Assembly (NCBI GenBank): GCA_001939145.1
Contig: LSRX01000164.1
Coordinates: 382,949 to 446,948 of the forward strand
DNA: 64,000 bases
DNA from: Symbiodinium microadriaticum
Lineage: Eukaryota > Sar > Dinophyceae > Suessiales > Symbiodiniaceae
Direction: 5' to 3'
Shown here piece after piece: positions 40,905-50,520 of this stretch. The notes under the pieces were generated by a model. That model was given only the letters and a program-made list of their open reading frames with translations. It had not been told where the DNA came from and did not search any database. The position numbers and the translations under genes were made by a program. Positions within the stretch are counted from its first letter, which is position 1; the number at the start of each line of letters is the position of its first letter.

Positions 40905-41040
40905 CTCTGACCCAGACTCCCAGGTTTGCAGGATTCTACAGGCGAGCGTGTGTATGTGACATGTGCCATGGTGATGCTTGTCGGCGAGTTCTTGCACGGG
41001 ACAAAAATCCGCAGCAAACAGAATCTAGCCCGACATGCTG
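40905..41040 (-). CDS. candidate exon ending at a C element
   Basis: Minus frame RIFVPCKNSPTSITMAHVTY then TRSPVESCKPGSLGQ, ending at GTAATATAG. If not spliced it stops at the TAA in the same place. The Val/Cys-rich frames further upstream are the CA microsatellite (41192-41210). Confidence 0.4.
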
Positions 41041-41299
41041 ACGATCCCGACTGCTACCGCGAATCGATGTAACAATGCATAGCCAAAAACCAACAAGCCA
41101 TGCAGAAGTCTGCTGTAACCACAAACCGAACATGGAGTATGGAGACACACATGCACATGGTGGCACGCATGCATGCATAGTGAGAAAGACGCACACACAC
41201 ACACACACAAACAGTTCGATCAAACATAAAGAAGAACGAAACCTGGCAAATAAGTGAGGCAAGCCCCCTGGAAAAGAAGTCAACAACCGAATCCCATCA

Positions 41300-42080
41300 A
41301 CCGCCTACACCTTTGTCCCTAAACCCTAAACCCTCTAAACCCTAAACCCTAAGCCGCAATCCTGGCCCTGGCCTCTAGGCACCCTCGGCTTCCGCCTAGC
41401 ATGGGAGCTGTGCGAGAATCGTCGGCATGTTTACGCCTACGTGTACTTATTTCCGTACGTACCTACCTCTCCTTACACTGTTTATAGCGGGGCATGACGG
41501 ACAAAAACGGGAAGGGTGATTGAAGATGGCTTACCTTGGAGAGGGGCGTCAACTACCGGTACCCATAATTGAAAATAGGTTCTTCTGGTTACCTTGTTTC
41601 CTATTGCACAGGAATGGAAACCTAGTAGACAACCCTCCTCAGCCCGGCCTCATCCCTGATTGTGGGTGATGTCAAAACCTATATATTTATATAAAGAAAT
41701 AAAAATAAATATAAATATAGATATAAATATAAATATAAATATGAATATAAATATGTATATGTATATGACGGACATACTGAAAACAAATACATGTATATGT
41801 AACCGCTACAAGCCACTTCTGCTGTGCTCATAGGGCCTCTTACGCAAGGCTTGTGGATGCGATCGGTGCTCTTATCGTACGGCTTTGGCTATGGAGGCTC
41901 GTGTGTGTAGCTGTCAAGAGTGTCGACATGCCTTGTGGTTTGGGTTTGAGAAACACCAGAGCTGGATATGTGCAGCATCATGGTTTTTCACGTAAGATAG
42001 GGGCCTTTTTGATTCTAGTAATTATAATAGTACTATAGCAGATAATCCTGGTTTTGGTGTCACAAATAAACGAATCTCGA
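41300..42080. other. no gene recognised; AT repeat
   Basis: CCCTAAA units (41316-41352), ATAAAT hexanucleotide microsatellite (41670-41765), otherwise unstructured. A short minus/plus ambiguous coding-like stretch lies at 42088-42182. Confidence 0.6.
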
Positions 42081-42222
42081 GACCTAGAGCCTGGACTTCA
42101 ATGCGTGGCTCCGCATTTGGACAAAAGGCGACTGTTTCTGCCTGGTGCCTTCCCAGGCGAGCCGCGGGTTGAGATGTTCGCCGTCTTAGGGTTTAGGGTT
42201 TAGTGTTTAGGGTTAGAAACTC

Positions 42223-42449
42223 TCAGCCGTCATTGCACCGGCCGAGGAGAGTGTGGACTTCAGAAATGGAAGCTGGGTCCTTGACCGACACCGATCGTAA
42301 GCACATGATAAGCTTAAAGGCCTCTGCCGAAACCATGAGCATTCCTATTGGCTGGCACCCGTCACCACGGAAGAAGCCTAGGCCAAATACTGCTTTCTCC
42401 AAGCGACAGAATTTTGCTGCAACCGATACTTCAAAAGCCTCCCACCCTA
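42223..42449 (-). CDS. C-terminal exon, function unknown
   Basis: Minus frame open for over 70 codons: EAFEVSVAAKFCRLEKAVFG, LGFFRGDGCQPIGMLMVSAE, AFKLIMCLRSVSVKDPASIS and EVHTLLGRCNDG, TGA at 42223-42225. One of the longest unbroken exons in the window, with a compact-domain texture, but no family recognised. A plus frame of 84 codons over the same bases is less convincing. A 34-bp telomere-like run (42183-42216) follows the stop. Confidence 0.6.
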
Positions 42450-42479
42450 CACCCTAACTCCAGAGGCCCTGGTGTAAAC

Positions 42480-43012
42480 ACCCGAACCCGAAACCCTAAA
42501 CCCGAGGACCCAAACTTAACATCCTAAACCCTAAACCCTGAAACCCTAAAACTTCAAACCCTAAACCCTAAAACCCTGAACCTTATAAACCCTGAACCCT
42601 AAACCCACCCCGTCGCTGGCCTTGGCGGCCTCTTCCTTCAGCCTCGCGCGCTCCTGGCGCTCAGAGGCTCGCAGCTTCGGCGGTGCCCGGAACTGAAGGA
42701 ACTGGGGCTTGATATCTTTTGGGTTTAGGGTTTAGGGTTTCGGGTTTAGGGTTTAGGGGTTTAGGGTTTAGGGTTTAGGGGTTTAGGGGTTTAGGGTTCA
42801 GGGGTTTAGGGTTTACGGGTTTAGGGTTTAGGGTTTCGGGTTTGGGGTTTAGGGGTTTAGGGTTTAGGGCTTAGGGGTTTAGGGGTTTAGGGGTAAGGGG
42901 TTTAGGGTTTAGGGTATAGGGGTTTAGGGTTTAGGGGTTTAGGATTTAGGGGTTTAGGGTTTGGGGTTTTAGGAAATTTTAGGGGCTTCAGGGTTTAGGG
43001 TTTAGGGTTTGG
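42480..43012. repeat. telomere-like block in both orientations
   Basis: CCCTAAA units (42485-42608), a GC-rich 115-bp spacer with weak coding texture (42609-42715), then about 290 bp of TTTAGGG units: the densest telomere-like stretch of the window, forming a large imperfect inverted repeat around the spacer. Confidence 0.9.
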
Positions 43013-43047
43013 GGTTGTGATAGAGGGTTACTATAAGAGTACGGTAA

Positions 43048-43132
43048 GGGTAGTTGCCTTTTTTTTTAGGGTGCCGTACTATAATTACTAGGGCCCTAAA
43101 TGGGGACCCGAACAATTAGAGAGCTACCCATA
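43048..43132. repeat. partial palindromic element, family D
   Basis: GGGTAGTTGCC...GTGCCGTACTATAATTACTAGGG...AATTAGAGAGCTACCC. Left arm damaged by a T run. Confidence 0.7.
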
Positions 43133-43139
43133 TATTATG

Positions 43140-43536
43140 CAATTACAGAATACAATAATACATACTACAACAATATAACAAAACAAACTATTATTAATAC
43201 AGTACAATAACGTCTGTGAACGTGAATCACAGGCTTGGGGCTTGGCTTGCTTGATCATCTTGCGCTTTCCAAAAACCATCTGAAGATGAAGATGCCCAAA
43301 TTATGGTTTTGTAAGATCTTCATCACTGCCTGCCCACGGTTGCAATACGTAACCCTAAACCCTAAACCCTAAACCCAATACGTATGCAGCTTCCGCTTGC
43401 TAAGCCCACTTGCCCTTGCCCGTCAGGGTTTGGAGGGCTGAACCCGAAACTCAATGGGTAAACCTTGATAGTCTATGCCTGCACCCATGAACCCTACACC
43501 CTTCAACCCTACACCCTTATAACCCTTATAACCCCT
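43140..43536. other. no gene recognised
   Basis: AT-rich start (ATACAATAATACATAC), a CCCTAAA patch (43352-43376), otherwise unstructured. Confidence 0.6.
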
Positions 43537-43629
43537 ACCTTAACTCCAAGTAACCTACCTTTTTCAGGACCTATATAAAGAAATCATAGGAAGGAGCCCT
43601 GAAAAGGTATGTTCTTTGGGGTCCCGGTA
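43537..43629. repeat. palindromic element, family H
   Basis: CTACCTTAACTCCAAGTAACCTACC ... GGTATGTTCTTTGGGGTCCCGG; third copy of the family outside the duplication. Confidence 0.75.
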
Positions 43630-43772
43630 AACCCCTAAACCCTGACCTCAGAATCTGCATGGTTCAGTGCGAAGGGCTCTGGCGCCGAAGCCCTAAGACA
43701 CTGTGCCTTAAAACCCAACCCATAAGGGTTTCGTGGCCCTTCAGTGCTTAAACAGGGATTTGAAGGGATCGA

Positions 43773-43990
43773 TTATAATAGAAGCTTACGCAAGTTAAGC
43801 TGCAGAGGGGATGTAGCTGCTGTAATCAAGTTGCTTTCCTCAGGATAGTAACATATTGCTATGCTAGGATTCTCTAGGGTCTGATTACGTTGCTTTTTCG
43901 GACCGCTGTCTGGGGTTTTGAGAGGCCACAGGGTGAAACTGGCGCATACGGACGTAAGAGAACTATCCACACCTATATGTAGGCTGCTGC
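43773..43990 (-). CDS. C-terminal exon, function unknown
   Basis: Minus frame SSLTSVCASFTLWPLKTPDS, GPKKQRNQTLENPSIAICYY and PEESNLITAATSPLQLNLRK then LLL, stop at 43773. Good texture; 5' border not fixed. Confidence 0.5.
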
Positions 43991-44226
43991 ATGACATGCG
44001 CGTCCATGAGAACATGTCACAATGCCACGATCCTAAATCAAGAAGCTGGAGTGATGCATCAACCTAATCGCAGTGGTTGTGGTTGCGGTTTCGTTAGGAT
44101 TAGACGGTCTAGGGTTTCCGGACACAAGGTACCGCAGCGAATGTAAGTATGGCTATACCCACGACACACTACGGAGAGCTTAGCATAACGACCATAGCGA
44201 CCACCTTAAACCCTAAACTCTAAACC

Positions 44227-44331
44227 CTACGTAAACCACAGGTGAAAATGATGGAGCTCCACGTGAGGGATCGCCTCCAGGATGCGCTGCTGGTTCATCT
44301 CTTTGGCTTGCTCCAGGTGCTCCTTTGTGGG
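44227..44331 (-). CDS. C-terminal exon, helical
   Basis: After AG (CTCGCCAG) the minus frame reads PTKEHLEQAKEMNQQRILEA then IPHVELHHFHLWFT, TAG at 44227-44229; exactly 35 codons. Alternatively a GTGGAG donor follows EAIPH. Strong third-position G/C. Confidence 0.6.
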   Translation of the reverse strand, partial: PTKEHLEQAKEMNQQRILEAIPHVELHHFHLWFT

Positions 44332-44416
44332 CTGGCGAGGGGGTCTAGGCTTGAGGATATCAAGTTTCGAGGATCACCGTGATCATGACGGCTATGATGG
44401 TAGCTGTGCCAGTGTT

Positions 44417-44488
44417 CTTGATGGTGATGATGATGATGGTGATGATGGTGATGGTGATGATGGTGATGGTGATGATGGTGAGGACGAT
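44417..44488. repeat. GATGGT microsatellite
   Basis: GATGGTGATGATGGTGATGG units; gives poly-His and poly-Asp frames on opposite strands. Intron or intergenic. Confidence 0.95.
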
Positions 44489-44576
44489 CATGAATCATGA
44501 TCATGACCATGGATGGTAACGACGGCGAGTGTGGAGACTGCTTCTACAACGATCATCAGCTTTCGTAATTTGTTGT

Positions 44577-44800
44577 TCATGCGACTCTGGGTCTAGGCTC
44601 CATGGATTTGCATTTTGGCCTTTCGGGGTCTGCTGAAGCAGGACCCGAAACCGCGAAGCAACATCGGAGCCCCAACCCCGAATTCAATCGGGTACGCAGC
44701 ATTCGTCCTTGCTGCGGGCTGCTAGTTCGGAACTGGTGCAGGCTACGAAACTGGGCCACTTGCAAACTCGTGGTCCTGATCTTAGGGTCCTCAACAACCA
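44577..44800 (-). CDS. C-terminal exon, function unknown
   Basis: Minus frame VVEDPKIRTTSLQVAQFRSL, HQFRTSSPQQGRMLRTRLNS and GLGLRCCFAVSGPASADPER then PKCKSMEPRPRVA, stop at 44577. The G-rich start of the open frame (C run at 44821-44836) is not counted. The plus strand is open in part. Confidence 0.5.
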
Positions 44801-44974
44801 TCAAACAACCTTTGCAAAAACTGCCCCCCCCCCCCCGTGCTCCGCTCCAGCCCACTTGAGCTCGACACAGTCCAAAGAAGAGAGCACGGCAAACTAGACG
44901 TCCCGAAACTCGAATCTAAATCCTGAACCTTATAAACCCTAAAATAAACCTTAAACCCTTAAACCCTAAACTCC

Positions 44975-45140
44975 TCAACTCCTCGCTCCTGGACCCCTCA
45001 GCCTGAAACTTTCCAAACCCTTTAAACTGTCGTAGGCCGCAACACTTGCGGATTCTACCCTCGCTGCCCGTCTTCACGTCAGGGCATCCCCATGAGCCCT
45101 CACACCTTCCAAAACCCCTCCTAGAAGGGCCGTCATTCAT
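44975..45140 (-). CDS. candidate exon, Gly/Arg-rich
   Basis: Minus frame DGPSRRGFGRCEGSWGCPDV, KTGSEGRIRKCCGLRQFKGF and GKFQAEGSRSEELRSLG. The final part runs into telomere-like repeat, where an intron probably begins. Confidence 0.45.
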
Positions 45141-45207
45141 ACCATGTTTCAGGGCCTGAATACCCGTCTTAAGGGCCTTAATAACTACAACAGTTTTTTT
45201 TTTTTTT

Positions 45208-45934
45208 NNNNNNNNNNNNNNNNNNNNNNNNNNNNNNNNNNNNNNNNNNNNNNNNNNNNNNNNNNNNNNNNNNNNNNNNNNNNNNNNNNNNNNNNNNNNN
45301 NNNNNNNNNNNNNNNNNNNNNNNNNNNNNNNNNNNNNNNNNNNNNNNNNNNNNNNNNNNNNNNNNNNNNNNNNNNNNNNNNNNNNNNNNNNNNNNNNNNN
45401 NNNNNNNNNNNNNNNNNNNNNNNNNNNNNNNNNNNNNNNNNNNNNNNNNNNNNNNNNNNNNNNNNNNNNNNNNNNNNNNNNNNNNNNNNNNNNNNNNNNN
45501 NNNNNNNNNNNNNNNNNNNNNNNNNNNNNNNNNNNNNNNNNNNNNNNNNNNNNNNNNNNNNNNNNNNNNNNNNNNNNNNNNNNNNNNNNNNNNNNNNNNN
45601 NNNNNNNNNNNNNNNNNNNNNNNNNNNNNNNNNNNNNNNNNNNNNNNNNNNNNNNNNNNNNNNNNNNNNNNNNNNNNNNNNNNNNNNNNNNNNNNNNNNN
45701 NNNNNNNNNNNNNNNNNNNNNNNNNNNNNNNNNNNNNNNNNNNNNNNNNNNNNNNNNNNNNNNNNNNNNNNNNNNNNNNNNNNNNNNNNNNNNNNNNNNN
45801 NNNNNNNNNNNNNNNNNNNNNNNNNNNNNNNNNNNNNNNNNNNNNNNNNNNNNNNNNNNNNNNNNNNNNNNNNNNNNNNNNNNNNNNNNNNNNNNNNNNN
45901 NNNNNNNNNNNNNNNNNNNNNNNNNNNNNNNNNN
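45208..45934. other. assembly gap (727 N) after a T run
   Basis: Begins straight after T14 (45194-45207). Frames spanning it are artefacts. Confidence 1.
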
Positions 45935-46028
45935 TGAGGGTGTATAGGGCCTTTTTTTGCAGCTTTGGGCTGAAGATGCTTCGGGGTTTAGAGCTTTTCC
46001 GCCTGAAGTCTGAGACCCTAAACCTCCC

Positions 46029-46140
46029 AAAGGGTCCATGTACTCATGTAGTATATACTTTGGCCCCAAAGGACCCAAATAAGGGCTTCTATAAGGCTTC
46101 TATAAGGTATATAGACCTTCTATAAGGCTCCTATAACGGT
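46029..46140. repeat. partial palindromic element, family E, with CTTCTATAAGG repeats
   Basis: Left arm AAGGGTCCATGTACTCATGTAGTATATACTTTGG, then four GGCTTCTATAA units in place of the right arm. Confidence 0.65.
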
Positions 46141-46191
46141 AACTACCCACCTGAAAATGTCCTAGACTTTGGGGTCTAGATAAACCCTAAC

Positions 46192-46247
46192 TCCTCCGTG
46201 ACTTTCACATCATCGATGATCTCGAGGCGCCAGTGACAAACCAGGGC
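46192..46247 (-). CDS. exon, function unknown
   Basis: AG (GCTGTATAG) at 46248 and donor GTTAGGG at 46191, the donor lying in a telomere-like unit. Reads ALVCHWRLEIIDDVKVTEE. Clear third-position G/C. Family A palindrome 40 bp upstream. Confidence 0.55.
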
Positions 46248-46287
46248 CTATACAGCAAGCTGGGGCTATGGGTTTGCCCTAAACAAC

Positions 46288-46382
46288 TACCCACAGGCCC
46301 CTAAGTAGTTCCTTTTTGGGATTACCTTATAGGGTTCTAAATATAAACCATGAACAGGGAACTACTTAGGGGCCTATGGGTA
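46288..46382. repeat. palindromic element, family A
   Basis: TACCCACAGGCCCCTAAG ... CTTAGGGGCCTATGGGTA, loop CCTTATAGGGTTCTAAATAT. Confidence 0.95.
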
Positions 46383-46996
46383 AAGCCTAAACTGAGGTTT
46401 GCGGCTTCAGGTTTGGATGTTCAGAGTTCGGGGTTATGTATAGACAAGGATCTACCAGCACAGATGCTAGGCCGCTAGGCGTTCATTGGGTACTGCAGGT
46501 GTTAGGTATAGGACTTATCCCGGCTCGGGGGTTTCTCCTTGCAGGTGCCAGAAAGCACCCGTAACGGGACAACGGTCTAGAGCGGCCATCACCTCTGTTT
46601 AGGCTCTAGGGTTGAGAGCCACTTCTATCTAAACTCTGGGTCATGATTTTGGCCCCCTAGAATCCTAAAACACCGGACAGCACAACGTAAAGGCTTCAGG
46701 TGTAAAGTGCGACATAACGTAGGAAAGCTCAGGACTTCCTTACAAGCGAACCGTCCCGGAAGCTTTTGGCACTCTCCCAATTTTGGTAATACTGTGGTTC
46801 GAGGGTGGATTAAGGGATTAGGGTCTAAGGTCATTCTCTTAGGCTTTGTAGAGCTTTGTTGGCCCTAAACCCTATAAAAGCCTCCACCTGAACCCTACAC
46901 CCTCAAGGCCGTATAGGAACCCTTATAGCAGCCTTCATGGTAAAAGCTATAGCAACCCTCGGCCCGTCAGGCCGGGGCACTTCGGGTTTCGGAATG

Positions 46997-47120
46997 TTTA
47001 GGGTTAGGGTTTTAGGGTTTTAGGGTTTAGGGTTTATGACTTCAGGGTTTCGGTTTCGGAATGTTTAGGGTTAGGGTTTTAGGGTTTAGGACTTTAGGGT
47101 TTAGGTTTAGGAACGTTTAG
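46997..47120. repeat. telomere-like array
   Basis: Two copies of GGTTTCGG-AATGTTTAGGGTTAGGG (46985 and 47047) show that a unit of about 62 bp of telomere-like sequence was itself duplicated. Confidence 0.85.
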
Positions 47121-47183
47121 GGCTGAGCACAAGACCAGTATCATGGCGCTCGCGGGCGTCTCAGCAAAGGGGTTGCCAGCCAC
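47118..47183 (-). CDS. candidate exon, hydrophobic end
   Basis: Strong acceptor (CCTTGCTTGCAG) at 47184, then VAGNPFAETPASAMILVLCS-A. The donor is unclear; the following sequence is telomere-like. Confidence 0.45.
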
Positions 47184-47320
47184 CTGCAAGCAAGGGCTGA
47201 AAAGCTTCAGATTACGGCTCCGTGTGGAACCTGCAAAAAAATACTCTCTAGATAGATATCCTCCAGAGCTGTGATATCATAAGGGGTTACATCCTGCCGG
47301 AACCGCTGCCAAGTATCCGG

Positions 47321-47350
47321 TATATATATATATATATATTTTTTTTTTTT
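47321..47350. repeat. TA and T runs
   Basis: TATATATA followed by T12. Confidence 0.95.
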
Positions 47351-47659
47351 GATTAAGAGGCCATTGGGGGCTACAACAAGAGGGAGTGGGGTGAGCGGTC
47401 TAGGAAAGCTTTCTACTCACTCTAAACTCTAAACCCTACCTGACCCCGCAAACACCCAATTAAATGCTTATAAGGGTTGCTTATTTTGAGTTTCTTACAC
47501 ACATCCTTGAAACACCAGGGCTTTCTTGGATGGAGCTACACCCTAGAGCTTTAGCGGCTACGGGGCCTCTTCAACCCTTCGAAGTTCTGCAAGGGAGGCT
47601 CGGGATTCCAAGCAGTAAAGCCTCGCCAGAGCAAATTACAAAAGGCTTCGGGTTTATCC

Positions 47660-47771
47660 GCAATGGACAACCTCCGAGTGTCCTTTCTGAGCTGCGACGT
47701 ACAAAGGAGTGGCGCCATTCTGAGTGGCCTTCTCCTTGACACACTGGCCCCTAAGCAAGAGCCGCACAACC
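47660..47771 (-). pseudogene. out-of-frame ankyrin remnant after the frameshift
   Basis: After the 7-bp duplication at about 47827-47840, ankyrin coding continues in the next minus frame (NGVTPLFIAARSGQFEVVRL; then KEKATQNGATPLYVAAQKGH and SEVV) up to a TAA near 47660. So the ancestral protein had at least one and a half further repeats. Reading frames beyond are decayed. It could still be translated in alleles lacking the duplication. Confidence 0.7.
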
Positions 47772-49562
47772 TCAAACTGTCCACTTCGAGCTGCGATGAA
47801 CAACGGGGTGACGCCGTTCTGACTGGCTATCGGCTATCTCCTTGTCCGCATTGGCCTCCAGCAAAAGCCTTACAACCTCCAAATGTCCGTTCTGAGCTGC
47901 GATGAACGAAGGGGTGGCGCCATCTTGCTTGGCTTTATCCTTATCCGCGTTGGCCGAAAGCAACAGCCGCACAACCTCCAGGCATCCGTTCTGAGCTGCG
48001 ACGAACAAAGGGCTGGCGCCGTTCTGCTTGGCCTTCTCCTTGTCCGCATTGGCCTCCAGCAAAAGCCTTACAACCTCCAAATGTCCGTTCTGAGCTGCGA
48101 TGAACAAAGGGGTGGCGCCATCTTGCTTGGCTTTATCCTTATCCGCGTTGGCCGAAAGCAACAGCCGCACAACCTCCAGGCATCCGTTCTGAGCTGCGAC
48201 GAACAAAGGGCTGGCGCCGTTCTGCTTGGCCTTCTCCTTGTCCGCATTGGCCTCCAGCAAAAGCCTTACAACCTCCAAATGTCCGTTCTGAGCTGCGATG
48301 AACAAAGGGGTGGCGCCATCTTGCTTGGCTTTATCCTTATCCGCGTTGGCCGAAAGCAACAGCCGCACAACCTCCAGGCATCCGTTCTGAGCTGCGACGA
48401 ACAAAGGGCTGGCGCCGTTCTGCTTGGCCTTCTCCTTGTCCGCATTGGCCTCCAGCAAAAGCCTTACAACCTCCAAATGTCCGTTCTGAGCTGCGATGAA
48501 CAAAGGGGTGGCGCCATCTTGCTTGGCTTTATCCTTATCCGCGTTGGCCGAAAGCAACAGCCGCACAACCTCCAGGCATCCGTTCTGAGCTGCGACGAAC
48601 AAAGGGCTGGCGCCGTTCTGCTTGGCCTTCTCCTTGTCCGCATTGGCCTCCAGCAAAAGCCTTACAACCTCCAAATGTCCGTTCTGAGCTGCGATGAACA
48701 AAGGGGTGGCGCCATCTTGCTTGGCTTTATCCTTATCCGCGTTGGCCGAAAGCAACAGCCGCACAACCTCCAGGCATCCGTTCTGAGCTGCGACGAACAA
48801 AGGGCTGGCGCCGTTCTGCTTGGCCTTCTCCTTGTCCGCATTGGCCTCCAGCAAAAGCCTTACAACCTCCAAATGTCCGTTCTGAGCTGCGATGAACAAA
48901 GGGGTGGCGCCATCTTGCTTGGCTTTATCCCTATCCGCGTTGGCCCAAAGCAACAGCCGCACAACCTCCAGGCATCCGTTCTGAGCTGCGACGAACAAAG
49001 GGCTGGCGCCGTTCTGCTTGGCCTTCTCCTTGTCCGCATTGGCCTCCAGCAAAAGCCTTACAACCTCCAAATGTCCGTTCTGAGCTGCGATGAACAAAGG
49101 GGTGGCGCCATCTTGATTGGCTTTATCCTTGTCTGCATTGGCCTCCAGCAACAGGCGTGTCACCTCGATGTGGCCGTTCTCGGATGCCACCGACAGTGGG
49201 GTTGGATGATGACCCAAACGTACTAAATCTGGGTCTTGCGGCCTCTGGAGAAGATTCTCCACTTCTGACATAAGGCCGCTTCTTGCAGAATCTTGCAGCG
49301 CAGACACTTGCGCGGTAGATGCTGGGCAGAAGTTTAGAAGAAGGACTTGAAGCTCGCCGGTTTTCAAGGTGCGATCGTCATCTAAAACCGCATCGTCACC
49401 CATGCATACCAGCCTTTGCCTAAACCTTGGCACCCCACATATGCCTTGTAAGTGTTGCTTCAATGCCCGAACTGGATACATGCCCGCAGGCAGCGTCTCA
49501 TGAAAGTTGGCCAAGTCCAGAGCAACGAGCTCTTCACCGGACACTGTGCGAATGCGCAGCAT
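47772..49562 (-). CDS. ubiquitin-like + ankyrin-repeat protein, truncated by frameshift
   Basis: Single open frame of 596 codons, ATG at 49562. Residues 1-78 look like a ubiquitin-like fold (SGEELVALDL; VRALKQHLQGICGVPRFRQR, LVCMGDDAVLDDDRTL; LQVLLLNF). Then two divergent ankyrin repeats (SENGHIEVTRLLLEANADKD) and 13 tandem ones alternating A (DGATPLFIAAQNGHLEVVRL) and B (NGASPLFVAAQNGCLEVVRL): six A-B pairs of 198 bp plus one A. The last 20 residues (SQSERRHPVVHRSSKWTV) are out of frame. Ankyrin repeats bind proteins; this N-terminal combination is common in Symbiodinium genomes. Pairs are almost identical at DNA level, including silent sites, so amplification or conversion is recent. No intron seen in the frame, which might suggest a retrocopy. 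Confidence 0.9.
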   Translation of the reverse strand: MLRIRTVSGEELVALDLANFHETLPAGMYPVRALKQHLQGICGVPRFRQRLVCMGDDAVLDDDRTLKTGELQVLLLNFCPASTAQVSALQDSARSGLMSEVENLLQRPQDPDLVRLGHHPTPLSVASENGHIEVTRLLLEANADKDKANQDGATPLFIAAQNGHLEVVRLLLEANADKEKAKQNGASPLFVAAQNGCLEVVRLLLWANADRDKAKQDGATPLFIAAQNGHLEVVRLLLEANADKEKAKQNGASPLFVAAQNGCLEVVRLLLSANADKDKAKQDGATPLFIAAQNGHLEVVRLLLEANADKEKAKQNGASPLFVAAQNGCLEVVRLLLSANADKDKAKQDGATPLFIAAQNGHLEVVRLLLEANADKEKAKQNGASPLFVAAQNGCLEVVRLLLSANADKDKAKQDGATPLFIAAQNGHLEVVRLLLEANADKEKAKQNGASPLFVAAQNGCLEVVRLLLSANADKDKAKQDGATPLFIAAQNGHLEVVRLLLEANADKEKAKQNGASPLFVAAQNGCLEVVRLLLSANADKDKAKQDGATPSFIAAQNGHLEVVRLLLEANADKEIADSQSERRHPVVHRSSKWTV

Positions 49563-49614
49563 GTCTAGCGCTAAACGGAAGGGACTCGGAGCCCCAGTGG
49601 CAATCTTGCATTTA

Positions 49615-49640
49615 GGGTTTAGGGTGTATAGGGTTTAGGG
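49615..49640. repeat. short telomere-like array upstream of the ankyrin gene
   Basis: TTTAGGGTTTAGGGTGTATAGGG about 55 bp upstream of the ATG. No promoter motif was recognised; dinoflagellate promoters generally lack a plain TATA box. Confidence 0.8.
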
Positions 49641-49734
49641 TGCGATTCTTACAAAGAGGGGTCTGAGAACATGCTCAGAATGTTGACCTGTGTTCTGCAT
49701 CCGTGCATTTTTGTGGAGATGTGGCCTTCTCAAC

Positions 49735-49818
49735 AAGATACGGTACATGGTAAAGGGCATCTAGTTACGAACTTCTCCAACCTCCAGCCTTTGGAGGTCC
49801 GGGCTTCAGTCAACCTGT
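49735..49818 (-). CDS. C-terminal exon, function unknown
   Basis: After AG (GTTTAACAG) the minus frame reads LTEARTSKGWRLEKFVTRCP then LPCTVSC and TGA. A telomere-like run and then a B palindrome lie on its acceptor side, like other introner introns, but the upstream exon could not be joined with certainty (candidate AWRSFGLQPETE at about 49965-50010). Confidence 0.5.
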
Positions 49819-49838
49819 TAAACCCTAAACCCTAAACC

Positions 49839-49940
49839 CACCTATGGTCTCCATTGTAGTTCCTTTTTGGGGTTGCCTTGTAGGGTCCTTAAAATTGAAT
49901 TGGTTAAACCAAAAGAGGAACTACAATGGAGACTATAGAC
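49839..49940. repeat. palindromic element, family B
   Basis: ACCTATGGTCTCCATTGTAG ... CTACAATGGAGACTATAGAC, loop GGGTCCTTAAAATTGAATTGGTTTAACC-like. CCCTAAA units on both sides. Confidence 0.95.
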
Positions 49941-50067
49941 AAACCCTAAACCCACTGTTATTGAATCAAGGCCTCCGTTTCAGGCTGAAGCCCAAAGCTG
50001 CGCCAAGCACTGGGAAGCTACGCACCCGAAACCCGAACCCAAGACTTCCTCGGAAAACACCTATATG

Positions 50068-50160
50068 GGTTTAGGGTTTAGGGTTTGGGGTTTAGGGTTT
50101 AGGGTTTGGGGTTTAGGGTTTAGGGTTTGGGGTTTAGGGTTTAGGGTTTACTGTTTAGGG
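50068..50160. repeat. telomere-like array of a 21-bp higher-order unit
   Basis: GGGTTTAGGGTTTAGGGTTTG repeated four times: three heptamers with one variant, giving a Gly/Phe/Arg/Val/Trp-repeat frame that is not a real protein. Confidence 0.9.
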
Positions 50161-50268
50161 TACTATATTAGGGTCCCCCTATTTTCGGAAACCCCTATAT
50201 CACAAAGAGTCTTAAATACCAGAAGAGTTTTGAAAGATTTATTCTCTTCTACGGGCTCAACATCTCTT

Positions 50269-50516
50269 CTATGAACCTTCAGACTCTTTGCCTAAAATCC
50301 AAACCCGAAAGCCCTGTAAGAACTGTCCTGGCGAGCTCTTGAAACCTAAACCTACCCATAGAGGCTCCTAAGTATTTCCTTTTTATGGTTCATATGTAGA
50401 ATCCTATAAGGTAATCCCAAAAAGGAACTACTTAGGAGCCTATGGGTAAACCCTAAACCCTAAACCCAAAGGTGTCGCGTGTCCTTGAAGCCTCTTAGAA
50501 GGCTGGCGATTGCTCC
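50269..50516 (-). CDS. two-exon gene tail split by a composite A-element intron
   Basis: Exon 50466-50516 (AG in CTAAACAG) reads GAIASLLRGFKDTRHLW, 17 codons, phase 0; exon 50269-50337 reads SSPGQFLQGFRVWILGKESE then GS and TAG (50269-50271). The intron 50338-50465 (128 bp) starts GTTTAGGGTTTAGGG, continues as the A palindrome and ends GTTTCAAG. Both kinds of repeat thus lie in one intron. Upstream, a minus frame at 50521-50811 (AVNLQPKPVTETPSPLTKVP, EAHETSIRRQVIPYPLKPTR) may be another exon of the same gene. Confidence 0.6.
50353..50448. repeat. palindromic element, family A (in an intron)
   Basis: TACCCATAGAGGCTCCTAAG ... CTTAGGAGCCTATGGGTA, loop CATATGTAGAATCCTATAAG. Followed by CCCTAAA units that belong to the same intron. 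Confidence 0.95.
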
Positions 50517-50520
50517 CTGT

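Noticed and set aside
42088-42296. Plus-strand two-exon model with a 34-bp telomere-like intron (42183-42216)
   Set aside because: It kept frame and had a GTAAGC donor, but the minus strand holds an uninterrupted, much more convincing exon of over 70 codons (42223-42449), and both strands of 42088-42182 are open. The telomere-like run then simply follows a stop codon.
44295-44510. Poly-His frame
   Set aside because: Translation of the GATGGT microsatellite.
47883-49226. 447-codon open frame on the plus strand opposite the ankyrin repeats
   Set aside because: It is the antisense of the 198-bp ankyrin pair and owes its length to the repeated codons; the minus frame has recognisable ankyrin and ubiquitin-like sequence.
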